Shown here: piece by piece, positions 13,741 through 22,346 of the stretch
Layout: the number at the start of each line of letters is the position of its first letter
How positions within the stretch are numbered: position 1 is the stretch's first letter
DNA from: an uncultured Collinsella sp.
GTDB taxonomy: Bacteria > Actinomycetota > Coriobacteriia > Coriobacteriales > Coriobacteriaceae
DNA: 24,267 bases
Direction: 5' to 3'
Assembly (NCBI GenBank): GCA_902489775.1
Contig: CABUBH010000030.1
Span: forward strand, 1-24,267
The notes under the pieces: model-generated
Seen by the model: the letters and a program-made list of their open reading frames with translations, nothing else
The model's database searches: none
Told to the model about the DNA's origin: nothing
Made by a program: the position numbers and the translations under genes

Positions 13741-14946
13741 CTACTTGACCTCGATGAGCTCGTACTTGCTCGTGCCCAGGCCGATCTTCTCGGCGTGCGC
13801 GATGCACACGCGCCAGTCGGTGTCGGGATGCGTGATGCAGAAGGGATCCTTGGCCTGCTCGCCCTCCAGATGCTCGTGGTTGTGCTCCATCTTGGCCGCG
13901 CTATCGGTGAGCTCGGTGTTGGGCAGCGGCTCAGACGCCATGACGGCGTCGGCGCAGGCCTGGTCGATGGCGACCGGGTCGAAGCTCGCGAACATGCCGA
14001 TGTCGTTGACGATAGGCGTATCGTTTTCGGGATGGCAGTCGCAGTTGGGGCTGATGTCCATGGCAAGCGAGATGTGGAAGCTCGGGCGGCCGTCGACGAC
14101 GGCCTTCGTATACTCGGCGATCTTGCAGTTGAGCACGTCGGCCGCGGCCTCATAACCGGGCTTGATGCAGTCCTGGTTGCATGCCGCAATGCAGCGTCCG
14201 CAGCCCACGCAGCGATCGTGGTCGATGGCAGCCACGTGCACCGTGCGAGTAGCGCCGCTGGCAAGCTCGCGCTCGCGGGTGCCGTCGAACGAGATAGCGT
14301 TGTGCGCGCAGATCTTTTCGCAGGCATGGCAGCCAACGCAGTGCTCGGTCGCGACGTTCGGCTTGCCGGCGGCATGCTGCTCCATCTTGCCGGCACGGCT
14401 GCCGCCTCCCATGCCCAGGTTCTTCATGGCGCCGCCAAAACCGGCCTGCTCATGGCCCTTAAAGTGGGTGAGGCTGATCACGATATCGGCATCCATGAGC
14501 GCCTGACCGATCTTGGCCTCGTGCACGTACTCGCCGCCCTCGACCGGGACGAGCGCCTCGTCGGTGCCCTTGAGGCCGTCGGCAATGATGATCTGGCAAC
14601 CCGTAGCATACGGGGTAAAGCCGTTCTGGTAGGCGGTATCAATGTGCTCGAGCGCGTTTTTGCGGCTACCGACATAGAGCGTATTGCAGTCGGTGAGGAA
14701 GGGCTTGCCGCCCAGCTCCTTCACGACGTCCGCGACGGCGCGGGCGTAGTTGGGGCGCAAAAAGCTCAGGTTGCCCAGCTCGCCAAAGTGAATCTTGATG
14801 GCGACGAACTTGTTCTCAAAGTCGATCTGCTCGATACCGGCGTGACGGATGAGGCGCTTGAGCTTGTCGAGCTGGCTCTCGCGAGCATGCGTGCGCAGGT
14901 TGGTGAAGTACACCTTAGCGGGTGCTGCGGGTGCAGTTGCGGTCAT
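13741..14946 (-). CDS. DUF362 domain protein with two [4Fe-4S] ferredoxin motifs
   Basis: A 401-residue protein. The DUF362 part surrounds an internal ferredoxin insert: AIKIHFGELGNLSFLRP (about 49-65), LTHFKGHEQAGFGGAMKNLGMG (about 159-180), and the later FDPVAIDQAC. The insert carries Cys203, 206, 209, 213 (CVGCHACEKIC) and Cys246, 249, 252, 256 (CVGCGRCIAAC), enough ligands for two [4Fe-4S] clusters, with an extra Cys at 260. No signal peptide or membrane helix is seen, so it is probably a cytosolic electron carrier or iron-sulfur enzyme of an anaerobe; its partner is unknown. The C-terminal part is rich in His, Cys and Asp (HNHEHLEGEQ), a possible further metal site. The ATG has GAGGGGAT upstream. 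It appears monocistronic. Confidence 0.87.
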   Translation of the reverse strand: MTATAPAAPAKVYFTNLRTHARESQLDKLKRLIRHAGIEQIDFENKFVAIKIHFGELGNLSFLRPNYARAVADVVKELGGKPFLTDCNTLYVGSRKNALEHIDTAYQNGFTPYATGCQIIIADGLKGTDEALVPVEGGEYVHEAKIGQALMDADIVISLTHFKGHEQAGFGGAMKNLGMGGGSRAGKMEQHAAGKPNVATEHCVGCHACEKICAHNAISFDGTRERELASGATRTVHVAAIDHDRCVGCGRCIAACNQDCIKPGYEAAADVLNCKIAEYTKAVVDGRPSFHISLAMDISPNCDCHPENDTPIVNDIGMFASFDPVAIDQACADAVMASEPLPNTELTDSAAKMEHNHEHLEGEQAKDPFCITHPDTDWRVCIAHAEKIGLGTSKYELIEVK

Positions 14947-15037
14947 AGATCTATCCCCTCGGTCTATATGGCGTTACAGACATAAGGGGATGGTACCCGT
15001 TGGAGTGGGGTCAAAGTCAAGCGCAGCAACGGGCTAC

Positions 15038-15210
15038 CCGGCAGTTAGGGACGTTCCTTTCCTGCCGGTAGTTGGGGACAGTCCTTGCCAACCCTGCCGG
15101 CGAGGCGGCGAGTCGGCAAAGACTGTCCCGAATGGCTAGTCGTTTAAGTCTGTCCCCAATGGCCACCCCAATGGCCACTCTTGGTCGTTTAAGTCTGTCC
15201 CCAATGACTA
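15038..15210. repeat. Dispersed TGTCCCC repeat mosaic (copy 2)
   Basis: From left to right: a module with CGGCAG/CTGCCG arms around GGGACGTTCC (15038-15068); the imperfect palindrome GGGGACAGTC...GACTGTCCC (about 15075-15129) with GCC/GGC inner arms; then two identical 23-bp units beginning GTCGTTTAAGTCTGTCCC at 15139-15161 and 15184-15206, 45 bp apart. Its right edge CCCCAATGACTACTC contains the stop codon of the ABC permease gene. The region 14947-15037 before it holds only the upstream sequence of the DUF362 gene. Confidence 0.85.
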
Positions 15211-17874
15211 CTCTTGGACTTTGAGGGCCTCGGCCAGGGGGACGCGCCTGATGGAGCGCGTGTGCAGCAGTGCCACGACCAGGTAGGTCGCAAAGCCAAT
15301 GCCGACACATGCCGCCATGGACCAGGCGGGCACGTAGATCTCGATATTGCCGTTGTAGGCAAGTAGCATCGAGCGGAAAATCGCGGTCAGCGAGCCGATG
15401 ATCACGGGCAGGCTCAGCACGAGCGACGCCGCCACGCACAGCGTGATCGAGCGGATGTACAGATGCGAGATCTCGCTATCTCGATAGCCAAAGACCTTCA
15501 TGTAGCTAATCGACCGGGCGCTATGGTCGATAACAGCCTTGGTCAGCAGGTACATAAACAGCAGGAAGATAAACACCGCGAGGCCAACCATCATGCCGAT
15601 CATTTTGCTCATCATGCCGATGAACTGGTCGCCCACGGCGCGCATGTCGTCGGGCGTGGTGTCGCCGGCAAAGTAACGAGCATCGAGGTCGAGCTTCTCG
15701 TCGCTCACATAGCCGTTAAAGTAGGCAGCGTCGTTGCCGAACAGCTCGTTAAAGTCGTCGATACTCATATAGATATTCATGTCCGACTTGGAGCCCCAGG
15801 CACAGTCCTTGCCCGCGTACTCAAGGGAATAATTCTTGCCCTCGTACTTGTCGCGAAGCTTAACCTCCTGCCCCTCGTTCCAGCCAAACTTGTCGAGTAG
15901 GCCGCCGCCAAAGACGACACGGCCGTCGCCGACGTTGAGGTCTTTCCAATAGCGCGAATTGGATGAAATGCCGTAGACGGAAATCGTCTCCTCGCCATTT
16001 CCATCGCCGCGATCGTATTGCAGCTGGTAGATGGCGTATTTCTCGGCCTGTGCAATTGCGCCCGCGCCGTTGTCGGTCGTATTGACCGGGTGGATATCGT
16101 CGTTGTCGGTGTCGATCTTAGAGGCCTTGTCGATCAGGTCGATGGCCTCATCGCGGTTGCAGCCGAGGGCATCGGCAAGATCGTCAAGGCGCGCGTAGAG
16201 CGCATCCTTCTTGTCCTGGACCTTGGCGAGCGCGTCCTGCGCCGCGACCAGGCTCTCGGCAGACGGAGAGCTGGTCGCGGCATCGGCAGCCGCCTGCGCG
16301 GCATCGACCGCGTCGTCAAGCTCGTCGTCCGCATCTTGAGCGGCAGAAAGCAGCGCGCCGTCAACCGACTGCAAGCGCTCGAGTGCCGACCACTGCTCGC
16401 GCTCCTCGGCAGTGCCCTCGAGCTCCAGCGGCGCCTTGAGCGTGTACTGGTGCTCGGCGACCAGGCTTGTCTCGAGGTTGTCCGCGTAGTGCGTCATCGT
16501 GGGCAGAATCGCCAGGCCAAAGAGCAGTAGCAGCGAGGCAAACGCAATGCCCACGAAGAGCGTGGCGAAGTTGCCCAGGTTGCGCAGGAAGATACGCAGG
16601 CGGAAGCGGGAAACAAAACCCATGCGCTCCGGCAGCTGCAGGCCGCGCTTGGTGCCCGATTTGCCGCTCGCCTCGTGACGAAGGAACTGCAACGGCGTCT
16701 TGCCCATCTTGCGAAGCAGACCCACCAGCGTGATGAGGATGAGCGCGGCAGCGGGAACCACGGCGCACTTCACAAAGATCTCCCAGCTCCAGTACACCTG
16801 GAAGGGCGGCAGACTGTACGAACCGTAATAGAGGCTGCGCATGGGCTCGGTAAAGAACACAACGCCGAGCGCAGTGCCCAAAAGCGCCGCGACCACGCCC
16901 ACGATGGCGGGAAGCGCAAGGTAGTGCAGCACGATCTCGCGTCGACGATAGCCGCTGGCGAGCAGCGTGCCGATGATGGCGCTCTCCTCCTCGATGGTGG
17001 CGTCGGTAAGGACCACAAAGACAAACGCCATGATCACGATGATGATGTCGAGCAGCGTCATCCACATCATGGAGTCGCCGTCCACGTCGTCGCGCGCATA
17101 GCCAATGCCCTGATTGGAATCGGCATCGACCAGATCGTCCACGCGCGCATCGGCATCGGTCAGCGCCTCGACCATATCCTGCTCCGCATCGATGCGATCC
17201 GCGGTGGGGAGGTCGCGATCGGTAAAGGTAAAGGAGTAGGTGTAGGCAGGCGCGCCGCCGGCATCCTCGAGCGCGGCAAAGCCGGCGTCGGTGACCTCGG
17301 CCACGCCATAGGTGATGGTGTTCACCGTAAAGTCCGAATTGTTGAGGAACAGCGCCTGGCTATCGGGCTGGGTCATGATGCCGCAGATGATGTAGGTGCG
17401 ACCCTCAAGCTCAACCTTATCGCCCACGGCGAGGTCGTTGTTGGTGGCGAAGACACGATCGATGGCCACCTCATCGTCCGTCTCGGGCTCCTTGCCTTCG
17501 CAGTAGGACGCAATGTCGACCTTGGTGCGATGCGCGTAGGTGCGCAGGGTGCGCTTGGTGCCGTCGTCGCCAGCCGCCTTTTTGATGATGGCGTCGATAG
17601 AGAAGTTCTTGTAGAACGTAACGCCGCCGACGTCCTCAGCCGCGTCTTCGGCAGCCTTGAGCTGATCTTTGGTGGCCTCGAAGGAGGTAGTCACGCGGCC
17701 GTCCTCGATCGTGTATGCATCGCGCATGTCGTCAATGAGGCAGCCGATGGAATGCGCCGCGAGCAAAAAGCCCGACGTGAGGGCGATGCTTCCGCACATA
17801 AGCAAAAAGATGCCCAGGTACTTGCCGATATTGCGGCGCAGCTCGCGCGGGAGACGTTTTGCGAGAGGTGTCAT
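15208..17874 (-). CDS. Large FtsX/MacB-type ABC transporter permease
   Basis: An 888-residue permease with two FtsX units, typical of exporters for antimicrobial peptides, lipids or lipoproteins. Helix 1 is at about 18-40 (YLGIFLLMCGSIALTSGFLLAA), followed by a large outer domain. A helix cluster at about 260-390 starts DSMMWMTLLDIIIVIMAFVFVVL and a further helix lies near 435-460. A second outer domain includes an Ala/Asp-rich coiled-coil (about 510-600). The last three helices fall at about 765-885, with KAVIDHSARSISYMKVFGYRD between two of them. The ATG at 17874 is chosen because AGGCGG precedes it and it lies 8 nt after the ATPase stop; a TTG five codons upstream overlaps the ATPase gene. 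Its TAG stop lies at the edge of a dispersed repeat. The substrate cannot be predicted. Confidence 0.85.
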   Translation of the reverse strand: MTPLAKRLPRELRRNIGKYLGIFLLMCGSIALTSGFLLAAHSIGCLIDDMRDAYTIEDGRVTTSFEATKDQLKAAEDAAEDVGGVTFYKNFSIDAIIKKAAGDDGTKRTLRTYAHRTKVDIASYCEGKEPETDDEVAIDRVFATNNDLAVGDKVELEGRTYIICGIMTQPDSQALFLNNSDFTVNTITYGVAEVTDAGFAALEDAGGAPAYTYSFTFTDRDLPTADRIDAEQDMVEALTDADARVDDLVDADSNQGIGYARDDVDGDSMMWMTLLDIIIVIMAFVFVVLTDATIEEESAIIGTLLASGYRRREIVLHYLALPAIVGVVAALLGTALGVVFFTEPMRSLYYGSYSLPPFQVYWSWEIFVKCAVVPAAALILITLVGLLRKMGKTPLQFLRHEASGKSGTKRGLQLPERMGFVSRFRLRIFLRNLGNFATLFVGIAFASLLLLFGLAILPTMTHYADNLETSLVAEHQYTLKAPLELEGTAEEREQWSALERLQSVDGALLSAAQDADDELDDAVDAAQAAADAATSSPSAESLVAAQDALAKVQDKKDALYARLDDLADALGCNRDEAIDLIDKASKIDTDNDDIHPVNTTDNGAGAIAQAEKYAIYQLQYDRGDGNGEETISVYGISSNSRYWKDLNVGDGRVVFGGGLLDKFGWNEGQEVKLRDKYEGKNYSLEYAGKDCAWGSKSDMNIYMSIDDFNELFGNDAAYFNGYVSDEKLDLDARYFAGDTTPDDMRAVGDQFIGMMSKMIGMMVGLAVFIFLLFMYLLTKAVIDHSARSISYMKVFGYRDSEISHLYIRSITLCVAASLVLSLPVIIGSLTAIFRSMLLAYNGNIEIYVPAWSMAACVGIGFATYLVVALLHTRSIRRVPLAEALKVQE

Positions 17875-17882
17875 GGCGCCGC

Positions 17883-18596
<714 letters not shown>

Positions 18597-18637
18597 GCTA
18601 TCCCCCGTTGTTAGCCTTCTGCTACTTTTCTAGGGTA

Positions 18638-18686
18638 ATAGTAAACCCCGGCGAACTATTTTTAAGCGACGTGCGCGAACTATTTT
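18638..18686 (-). promoter_or_regulatory. Promoter of the FtsX-type ABC operon with two direct repeats
   Basis: Minus-strand TACTAT (18643-18638) is the best -10, with a poor AT-rich -35 near 18661-18666. The 12-mer GCGAACTATTTT (plus strand) occurs at 18651-18662 and again at 18675-18686, exactly 24 bp apart. The repeats cover the spacer and -35 and the region just upstream, a typical place for regulator sites. Confidence 0.5.
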
Positions 18687-18694
18687 CCAACCTA

Positions 18695-18847
18695 CTCATT
18701 GGGGACAGACTTAAATGAGTGAAATCGCTCATTTAAGTCTGTCCCCAATGAGTGCCGGCAGGAAAGGAACGTCCCCAAGTGCCGACATATTGGGACAGTC
18801 CCTGCCAGCCCTGCCGGCGAATCGGCAAAGACTGTCCCCAATGACTA
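18695..18847. repeat. Dispersed TGTCCCC repeat mosaic (copy 3)
   Basis: Starts with a perfect 25-bp inverted repeat (18695-18719 with 18728-18752, 8-nt loop) whose arms contain TTGGGGACAGACTTAAATGAG-type sequence. It is followed by the GGAAAGGAACGTCCCC module (about 18754-18785) and by a second palindrome GGGACAGTC...GACTGTCCC (18792-18838) with partly paired CTGCC/GGCAA inner arms. The right edge CCCCAATGACTA ends 5 bp from the stop codon of the ABC-2 permease gene. It lies between two ABC operons and may work as a terminator for the downstream end of the ABC-2 operon. Confidence 0.88.
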
Positions 18848-18852
18848 GGTGG

Positions 18853-20058
18853 CTAGGCGTGGGATTTGTTGTGGGCGAGGGCTAGGCCTACGGCGGCAAT
18901 GGCGGCGGCGAAGAGCACGGTGACGCCCAGGTCGCAGGCGATGTCGCCCAACACGGCAGACGTCAGGTCCGAAGCAAGCGCCTTGCCGATCGCGTCGTTC
19001 ACCCAATACGTCGGCACAAAGTGCGCCACCGTCTGCACGGCCGAGCCCATGAGCGACAGCGGCATCCAAGCGCCGCCCAAAAACGTCATGAGCATGCCGA
19101 GCAGGTTGCCCACACCGTTGAGCAGCTCCTCGCGCGCGCCCAGGCTCGACAGCGTAAAGCCAACGGCCAGCGGCGTGCACGCCAGGGCAAACGTTGCCGC
19201 CAGCGCCAGGCACACGCGACCCACGCCGACCTCGGCAACCGCGCTGGCAAAGCCCACGACGCCCATCATGCTCGACACGAGCCAGATGCAGACGGTGAGC
19301 ACGGCGGCGGCCGCGAACACAGCGAGCGAACGCTGGCGCTCAGAGACCGGGCTGGCATCCATGCGGCGCACGCGCTCGGGCTCGTTCATGCCCGAAAACA
19401 CCAGTCCCACCGACACGATGACCGACGAGATGATCGCGTACGCGCCAAAGTTGAAGTACGACTCGAGCGTGGTAGCAGCAGTCGAGTCGACCTTGACCTG
19501 CTCGATCTGGACCTCCGCGCGCTTTGCGGCCGCGTGCTCGGCGGCCCTTGCGACGTCGCCGTTGGAGGCAGCGGGTTCAAGCGCCGCCGCAGCGCCCGCG
19601 AGCGAGATCCAGCGCGAGGCCTCGGCGGACGAAAGCGCCGCCGCCATGGTGCCGGAACCATAGGTCACGTCGAGCTTGGGCAGGGCCTCCCCCGCACGGG
19701 CGGCTGCAACAAGATCGTCCTCAAACCCCTCCGGGATAAAGAACACGCAATCGGCACTGCCCTTGGCGCTGTTGCTCTTGGAGAGCGCGTCGGCAAGGTC
19801 GTATGTGTCGTCGCCGACGCCCGTGACCAGGTCAAAGCGTGAGCCCAGGTGCTTGGTAAGCGCCCGCGAAAGGTCGCTATTGTCGCGGTCGACCACGATC
19901 ACGTTGGTGTCGTAGGGCTTGTACTCGGTAAGCTGCGACGAGTTCCAGCTCACCGAAGCCGCGATGAATACGCCCATGAGCGAGATGAACACCGTATAGA
20001 TGAGCAGGTAGAACGGGTGCGCCAGCGCCATGCGAAGCGCGGTCTTAAAGGTGCTCAT
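18853..20058 (-). CDS. ABC-2 type transporter permease (second subunit)
   Basis: A 401-residue permease. One helix at the N-terminus (about 16-40, FYLLIYTVFISLMGVFIAASV) is followed by an outer domain of about 160 residues and then five or six helices (for example YAIISSVIVSVGLVFSG, SLAVFAAAAVLTVCIWLVSSM, VLFAAAIAAVGLALAHN at the end). This layout is that of the ABC2_membrane_3/YhgE-like permeases. The ATG at 20058 with AGGAG five bases upstream overlaps the previous permease gene by 14 bp, showing tight coupling. The two permeases probably form a heterodimer. The substrate is unknown; drug or lipid export is usual. Confidence 0.85.
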   Translation of the reverse strand: MSTFKTALRMALAHPFYLLIYTVFISLMGVFIAASVSWNSSQLTEYKPYDTNVIVVDRDNSDLSRALTKHLGSRFDLVTGVGDDTYDLADALSKSNSAKGSADCVFFIPEGFEDDLVAAARAGEALPKLDVTYGSGTMAAALSSAEASRWISLAGAAAALEPAASNGDVARAAEHAAAKRAEVQIEQVKVDSTAATTLESYFNFGAYAIISSVIVSVGLVFSGMNEPERVRRMDASPVSERQRSLAVFAAAAVLTVCIWLVSSMMGVVGFASAVAEVGVGRVCLALAATFALACTPLAVGFTLSSLGAREELLNGVGNLLGMLMTFLGGAWMPLSLMGSAVQTVAHFVPTYWVNDAIGKALASDLTSAVLGDIACDLGVTVLFAAAIAAVGLALAHNKSHA

Positions 20059-21232
20059 AGCGGCTCCTTCCAAAGATCAGCGTAGCGGCGGCGACAAACA
20101 CCAGGGCCATCAGGACGAGCGCGCCGGCGCGAACAGCGAAGGGCCCCAGGTCCTCAAAGAAATACAGGCGATTGAACATGTCGCAGATGAGCTTGACGGG
20201 GTTGAGCCAGCACTCGACCGGACAAGCGCGGGCGACGTCGTCGGCAAGCGCCATCGCCGGCTCGCCGTAGAGGCCGGCGAACAAAGCGCACGTGGTGGCA
20301 AAGCCCGTGAGGATGCCCGACTTGGATGCCTTGCCGCCCTTAACGGGAAGCGTGCCCACAAAAAGCCCCAGGCCCGTGGCGGCAAGCGCGGATGCAGCCC
20401 CGCCCAGCAGGCACAACCCCTCGCGCCCGCCAAAGTCGACGCCCACGACCAGGCGCACGTAGCCGATCGCAATCGTCATCGAGGCGAAGGAGACCAGCCA
20501 CGAGCCCACAAAGATACCGGCCAGCGACGCCGTCTTGGAAAGACCGCCCACACAGCGACGCGCACCAAGGCCCGACAGATTGGGCTGCAGATCGACAACG
20601 CTCAAGGCGGCAAACTCGGCAGACATCATCGCGACCAGGCCAAAAAGCGCGTAATAGTAGATGACCGTGCCGTCGGGCGTGGTGCGCGTCAGGCTTACGC
20701 GGCGGGTGCCGCCCTCGAGCGACAGGGCGCGCGCAACCGCCTCCGAGTCGGCGAGCGCCGCCGGGTTGTCCTGGGCAATCTGGCGCATGAGCTCGGCATT
20801 TTGTGTATACGAGCTTGCCACCGTCTCCAAAATGCTGCGGTCGGTGAGCACCGACGACGCACGCGAGCTGTCATAGCTCGAAAGCAACGTGAGTTTGGGC
20901 GTGCCCGCGGCGTCGACCGTATAGATGCCCGCGACCTCGCCGGCCTTGAGAGCACGGTTCGCGGCGGTCACATCGTCGCACTCGTTGATCTCGAGCAGCT
21001 GGTCGTCGCCCCCCTCGGCAAGCGAGGCCGCCACATCCTTAAAGGTCGAGGCGCTCCAGGCTTCGTCGGCGACGACGGCAACCGGTACCGGGTCGACCTT
21101 GCCGTCAGAGCTCAGATTCGCAAACATAAACATAAACATCGTGGAAAGCGCAACGGGAAAGATCGCGCCCCAGACCCACGTGCTCGGCCGACGCAGCAGC
21201 GTCTTGAGCGTGGTAATGATGGTGTTGAACAT
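20045..21232 (-). CDS. ABC-2 type transporter permease (first subunit)
   Basis: A 395-residue permease with the same layout as its downstream neighbour: TWVWGAIFPVALSTMFMFMFANL (about 18-40), an outer domain that opens VDPVPVAVVADEAW, and a block of about five helices from IYYYALFGLVAMMSAEFAAL to ALVLMALVFVAAATLIFG. The recurrent start (M-x-N-x-I-x3-L-K-T-L-L-R-R) is common in these subunits. The ATG is preceded by AGGGGGT, which overlaps the region of the ATPase stop. It is the middle gene of a three-gene operon. Confidence 0.85.
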   Translation of the reverse strand: MFNTIITTLKTLLRRPSTWVWGAIFPVALSTMFMFMFANLSSDGKVDPVPVAVVADEAWSASTFKDVAASLAEGGDDQLLEINECDDVTAANRALKAGEVAGIYTVDAAGTPKLTLLSSYDSSRASSVLTDRSILETVASSYTQNAELMRQIAQDNPAALADSEAVARALSLEGGTRRVSLTRTTPDGTVIYYYALFGLVAMMSAEFAALSVVDLQPNLSGLGARRCVGGLSKTASLAGIFVGSWLVSFASMTIAIGYVRLVVGVDFGGREGLCLLGGAASALAATGLGLFVGTLPVKGGKASKSGILTGFATTCALFAGLYGEPAMALADDVARACPVECWLNPVKLICDMFNRLYFFEDLGPFAVRAGALVLMALVFVAAATLIFGRSRYEHL

Positions 21233-21241
21233 GGCTACCCC

Positions 21242-22180
21242 CTAGTCGCGTAGCTCGCGGCCGGTGATCTCGAGGAACACGTCGTTGAGGGTCGGCGGCT
21301 CGGAGTAGATGCGGCCGAGCGCCACGTCATGCGAGCGCAACGTATCGAGGATGTCGGTCAGGTTATGCGGGCTCGCCTCGCACGAGAACGTGAACTGGCC
21401 CGCCGTCGCCGCCAGGTCCAGGACATGTGGCAGGCTCGCAACGGCGGCGAGTGCCGCACTCGGCACCTCACCGACCTCGATCACGATCTTCTCGCCCATC
21501 TGGATCATGCGCTTGAGCTCGTCGTTGGTGCCCTGCGCCAATACGCGGCCGCCGTCCATGATCATGATGCGGCTGCAGATCTGCTCGACTTCCTCCATGT
21601 AATGGCTGGTATACACCACCGTGGCGCCCTCGTCGCGCAGACGGCAGATGCCCTCCAGGATGGCGTTGCGGCTCTGCGGGTCGACCGCCACCGTGGGCTC
21701 GTCAAAAAAGATGAGCTCGGGCTTGTGCGCGATACCGCAGGCAATGTTGAGGCGACGCGCCAGGCCGCCCGAGAGCTTGCCGGGGCGGAACTTGGTAAAG
21801 TCGCCCAAGCCGACAAAGTCGATTGCCTCGTCCACCAGCGCGCGGCGGCGCTTGCGGTCGTTTACGTAGAGGCTGCAGAAATAGTCGATGTTCTCGCGCA
21901 CCGTGAGTTCGTCAAACACCGCCACCTGCTGCGGCACCACGCCAATGCGGCGCTTAAGGTCGTAGCGGGCGGGCGTCATGGGCTCGCCAAACAGCTCGAT
22001 GGTGCCCTTGTCGTAGGTAAGCAGCTGCAGGATGCAGTTGATGGACGTGGTCTTGCCCGAGCCGTTGGGGCCGAGCAGGCCAAAGATCTCGCCGGGGGCG
22101 ATGTTCAGGTTAAAGTGGTCGAGCGCGATAAGGTCGTCATAGCGCTTGACGAGGTTTTCGACGTGGACGATGTCTGTCAT
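21242..22180 (-). CDS. ABC transporter ATPase (ABC-2 / drug export type)
   Basis: A 312-residue nucleotide-binding subunit. Walker A GPNGSGKT (37-44), Q-loop region VVPQQ (Gln84 or 85), signature LSGGLARRL (136-144), Walker B ELIFFDE (155-161), and switch His193 in TSHYMEEVE. The C-terminal 80 residues form the extra domain typical of DrrA/CcmA-type exporters. The start is ATG at 22180 with GAAGGG upstream; an upstream extension would run into the divergent promoter region and lacks a ribosome site. First gene of the ABC-2 operon, divergent from the two-component system. Confidence 0.92.
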   Translation of the reverse strand: MTDIVHVENLVKRYDDLIALDHFNLNIAPGEIFGLLGPNGSGKTTSINCILQLLTYDKGTIELFGEPMTPARYDLKRRIGVVPQQVAVFDELTVRENIDYFCSLYVNDRKRRRALVDEAIDFVGLGDFTKFRPGKLSGGLARRLNIACGIAHKPELIFFDEPTVAVDPQSRNAILEGICRLRDEGATVVYTSHYMEEVEQICSRIMIMDGGRVLAQGTNDELKRMIQMGEKIVIEVGEVPSAALAAVASLPHVLDLAATAGQFTFSCEASPHNLTDILDTLRSHDVALGRIYSEPPTLNDVFLEITGRELRD

Positions 22181-22256
22181 GAGGCGGCCCTTCTGTTGAT
22201 TTCGGCCCGGTACGATTGCATCATCGCAGGTGCGGGCGGCGCGCACCAGTGAGCTT

Positions 22257-22303
22257 TGTCACAAGTGCGGCGGGGGCGGGCGGGAGGAATGTCACGGTTG
22301 CGG
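22257..22303. promoter_or_regulatory. Pair of direct repeats between the ABC-2 operon and the kinase gene
   Basis: TGTCACAAGTGCGG (22257-22270) and TGTCACGGTTGCGG (22290-22303) match at 11 of 14 positions and lie 33 bp apart, close to three helix turns. They are in the divergent intergenic region and are candidate binding sites for the NarL-type regulator. I could not identify a convincing promoter for the ABC-2 operon nearby. Confidence 0.4.
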
Positions 22304-22334
22304 CACCTGAGCAATTGTCGCGCGCGCCATCGCG

Positions 22335-22340
22335 TACAAT
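22335..22340 (+). promoter_or_regulatory. -10 box of the kinase/regulator operon (probably leaderless)
   Basis: TACAAT lies six bases before the ATG at 22347, so transcription would start at or next to the A of the start codon. No Shine-Dalgarno sequence precedes the ATG. The -35 is weak: TTGTCG at 22315-22320 is only 14 bp away. Confidence 0.5.
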
Positions 22341-22346
22341 ACCCGT

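Noticed and set aside
13738..14985. Plus-strand open frame of 415 codons
   Set aside because: Exact mirror of the DUF362 gene, whose cysteine motifs fix the true strand.
20030..21253. Plus-strand open frame of 407 codons
   Set aside because: Antisense to the ABC-2 permease gene; no ribosome site or recognisable domain.
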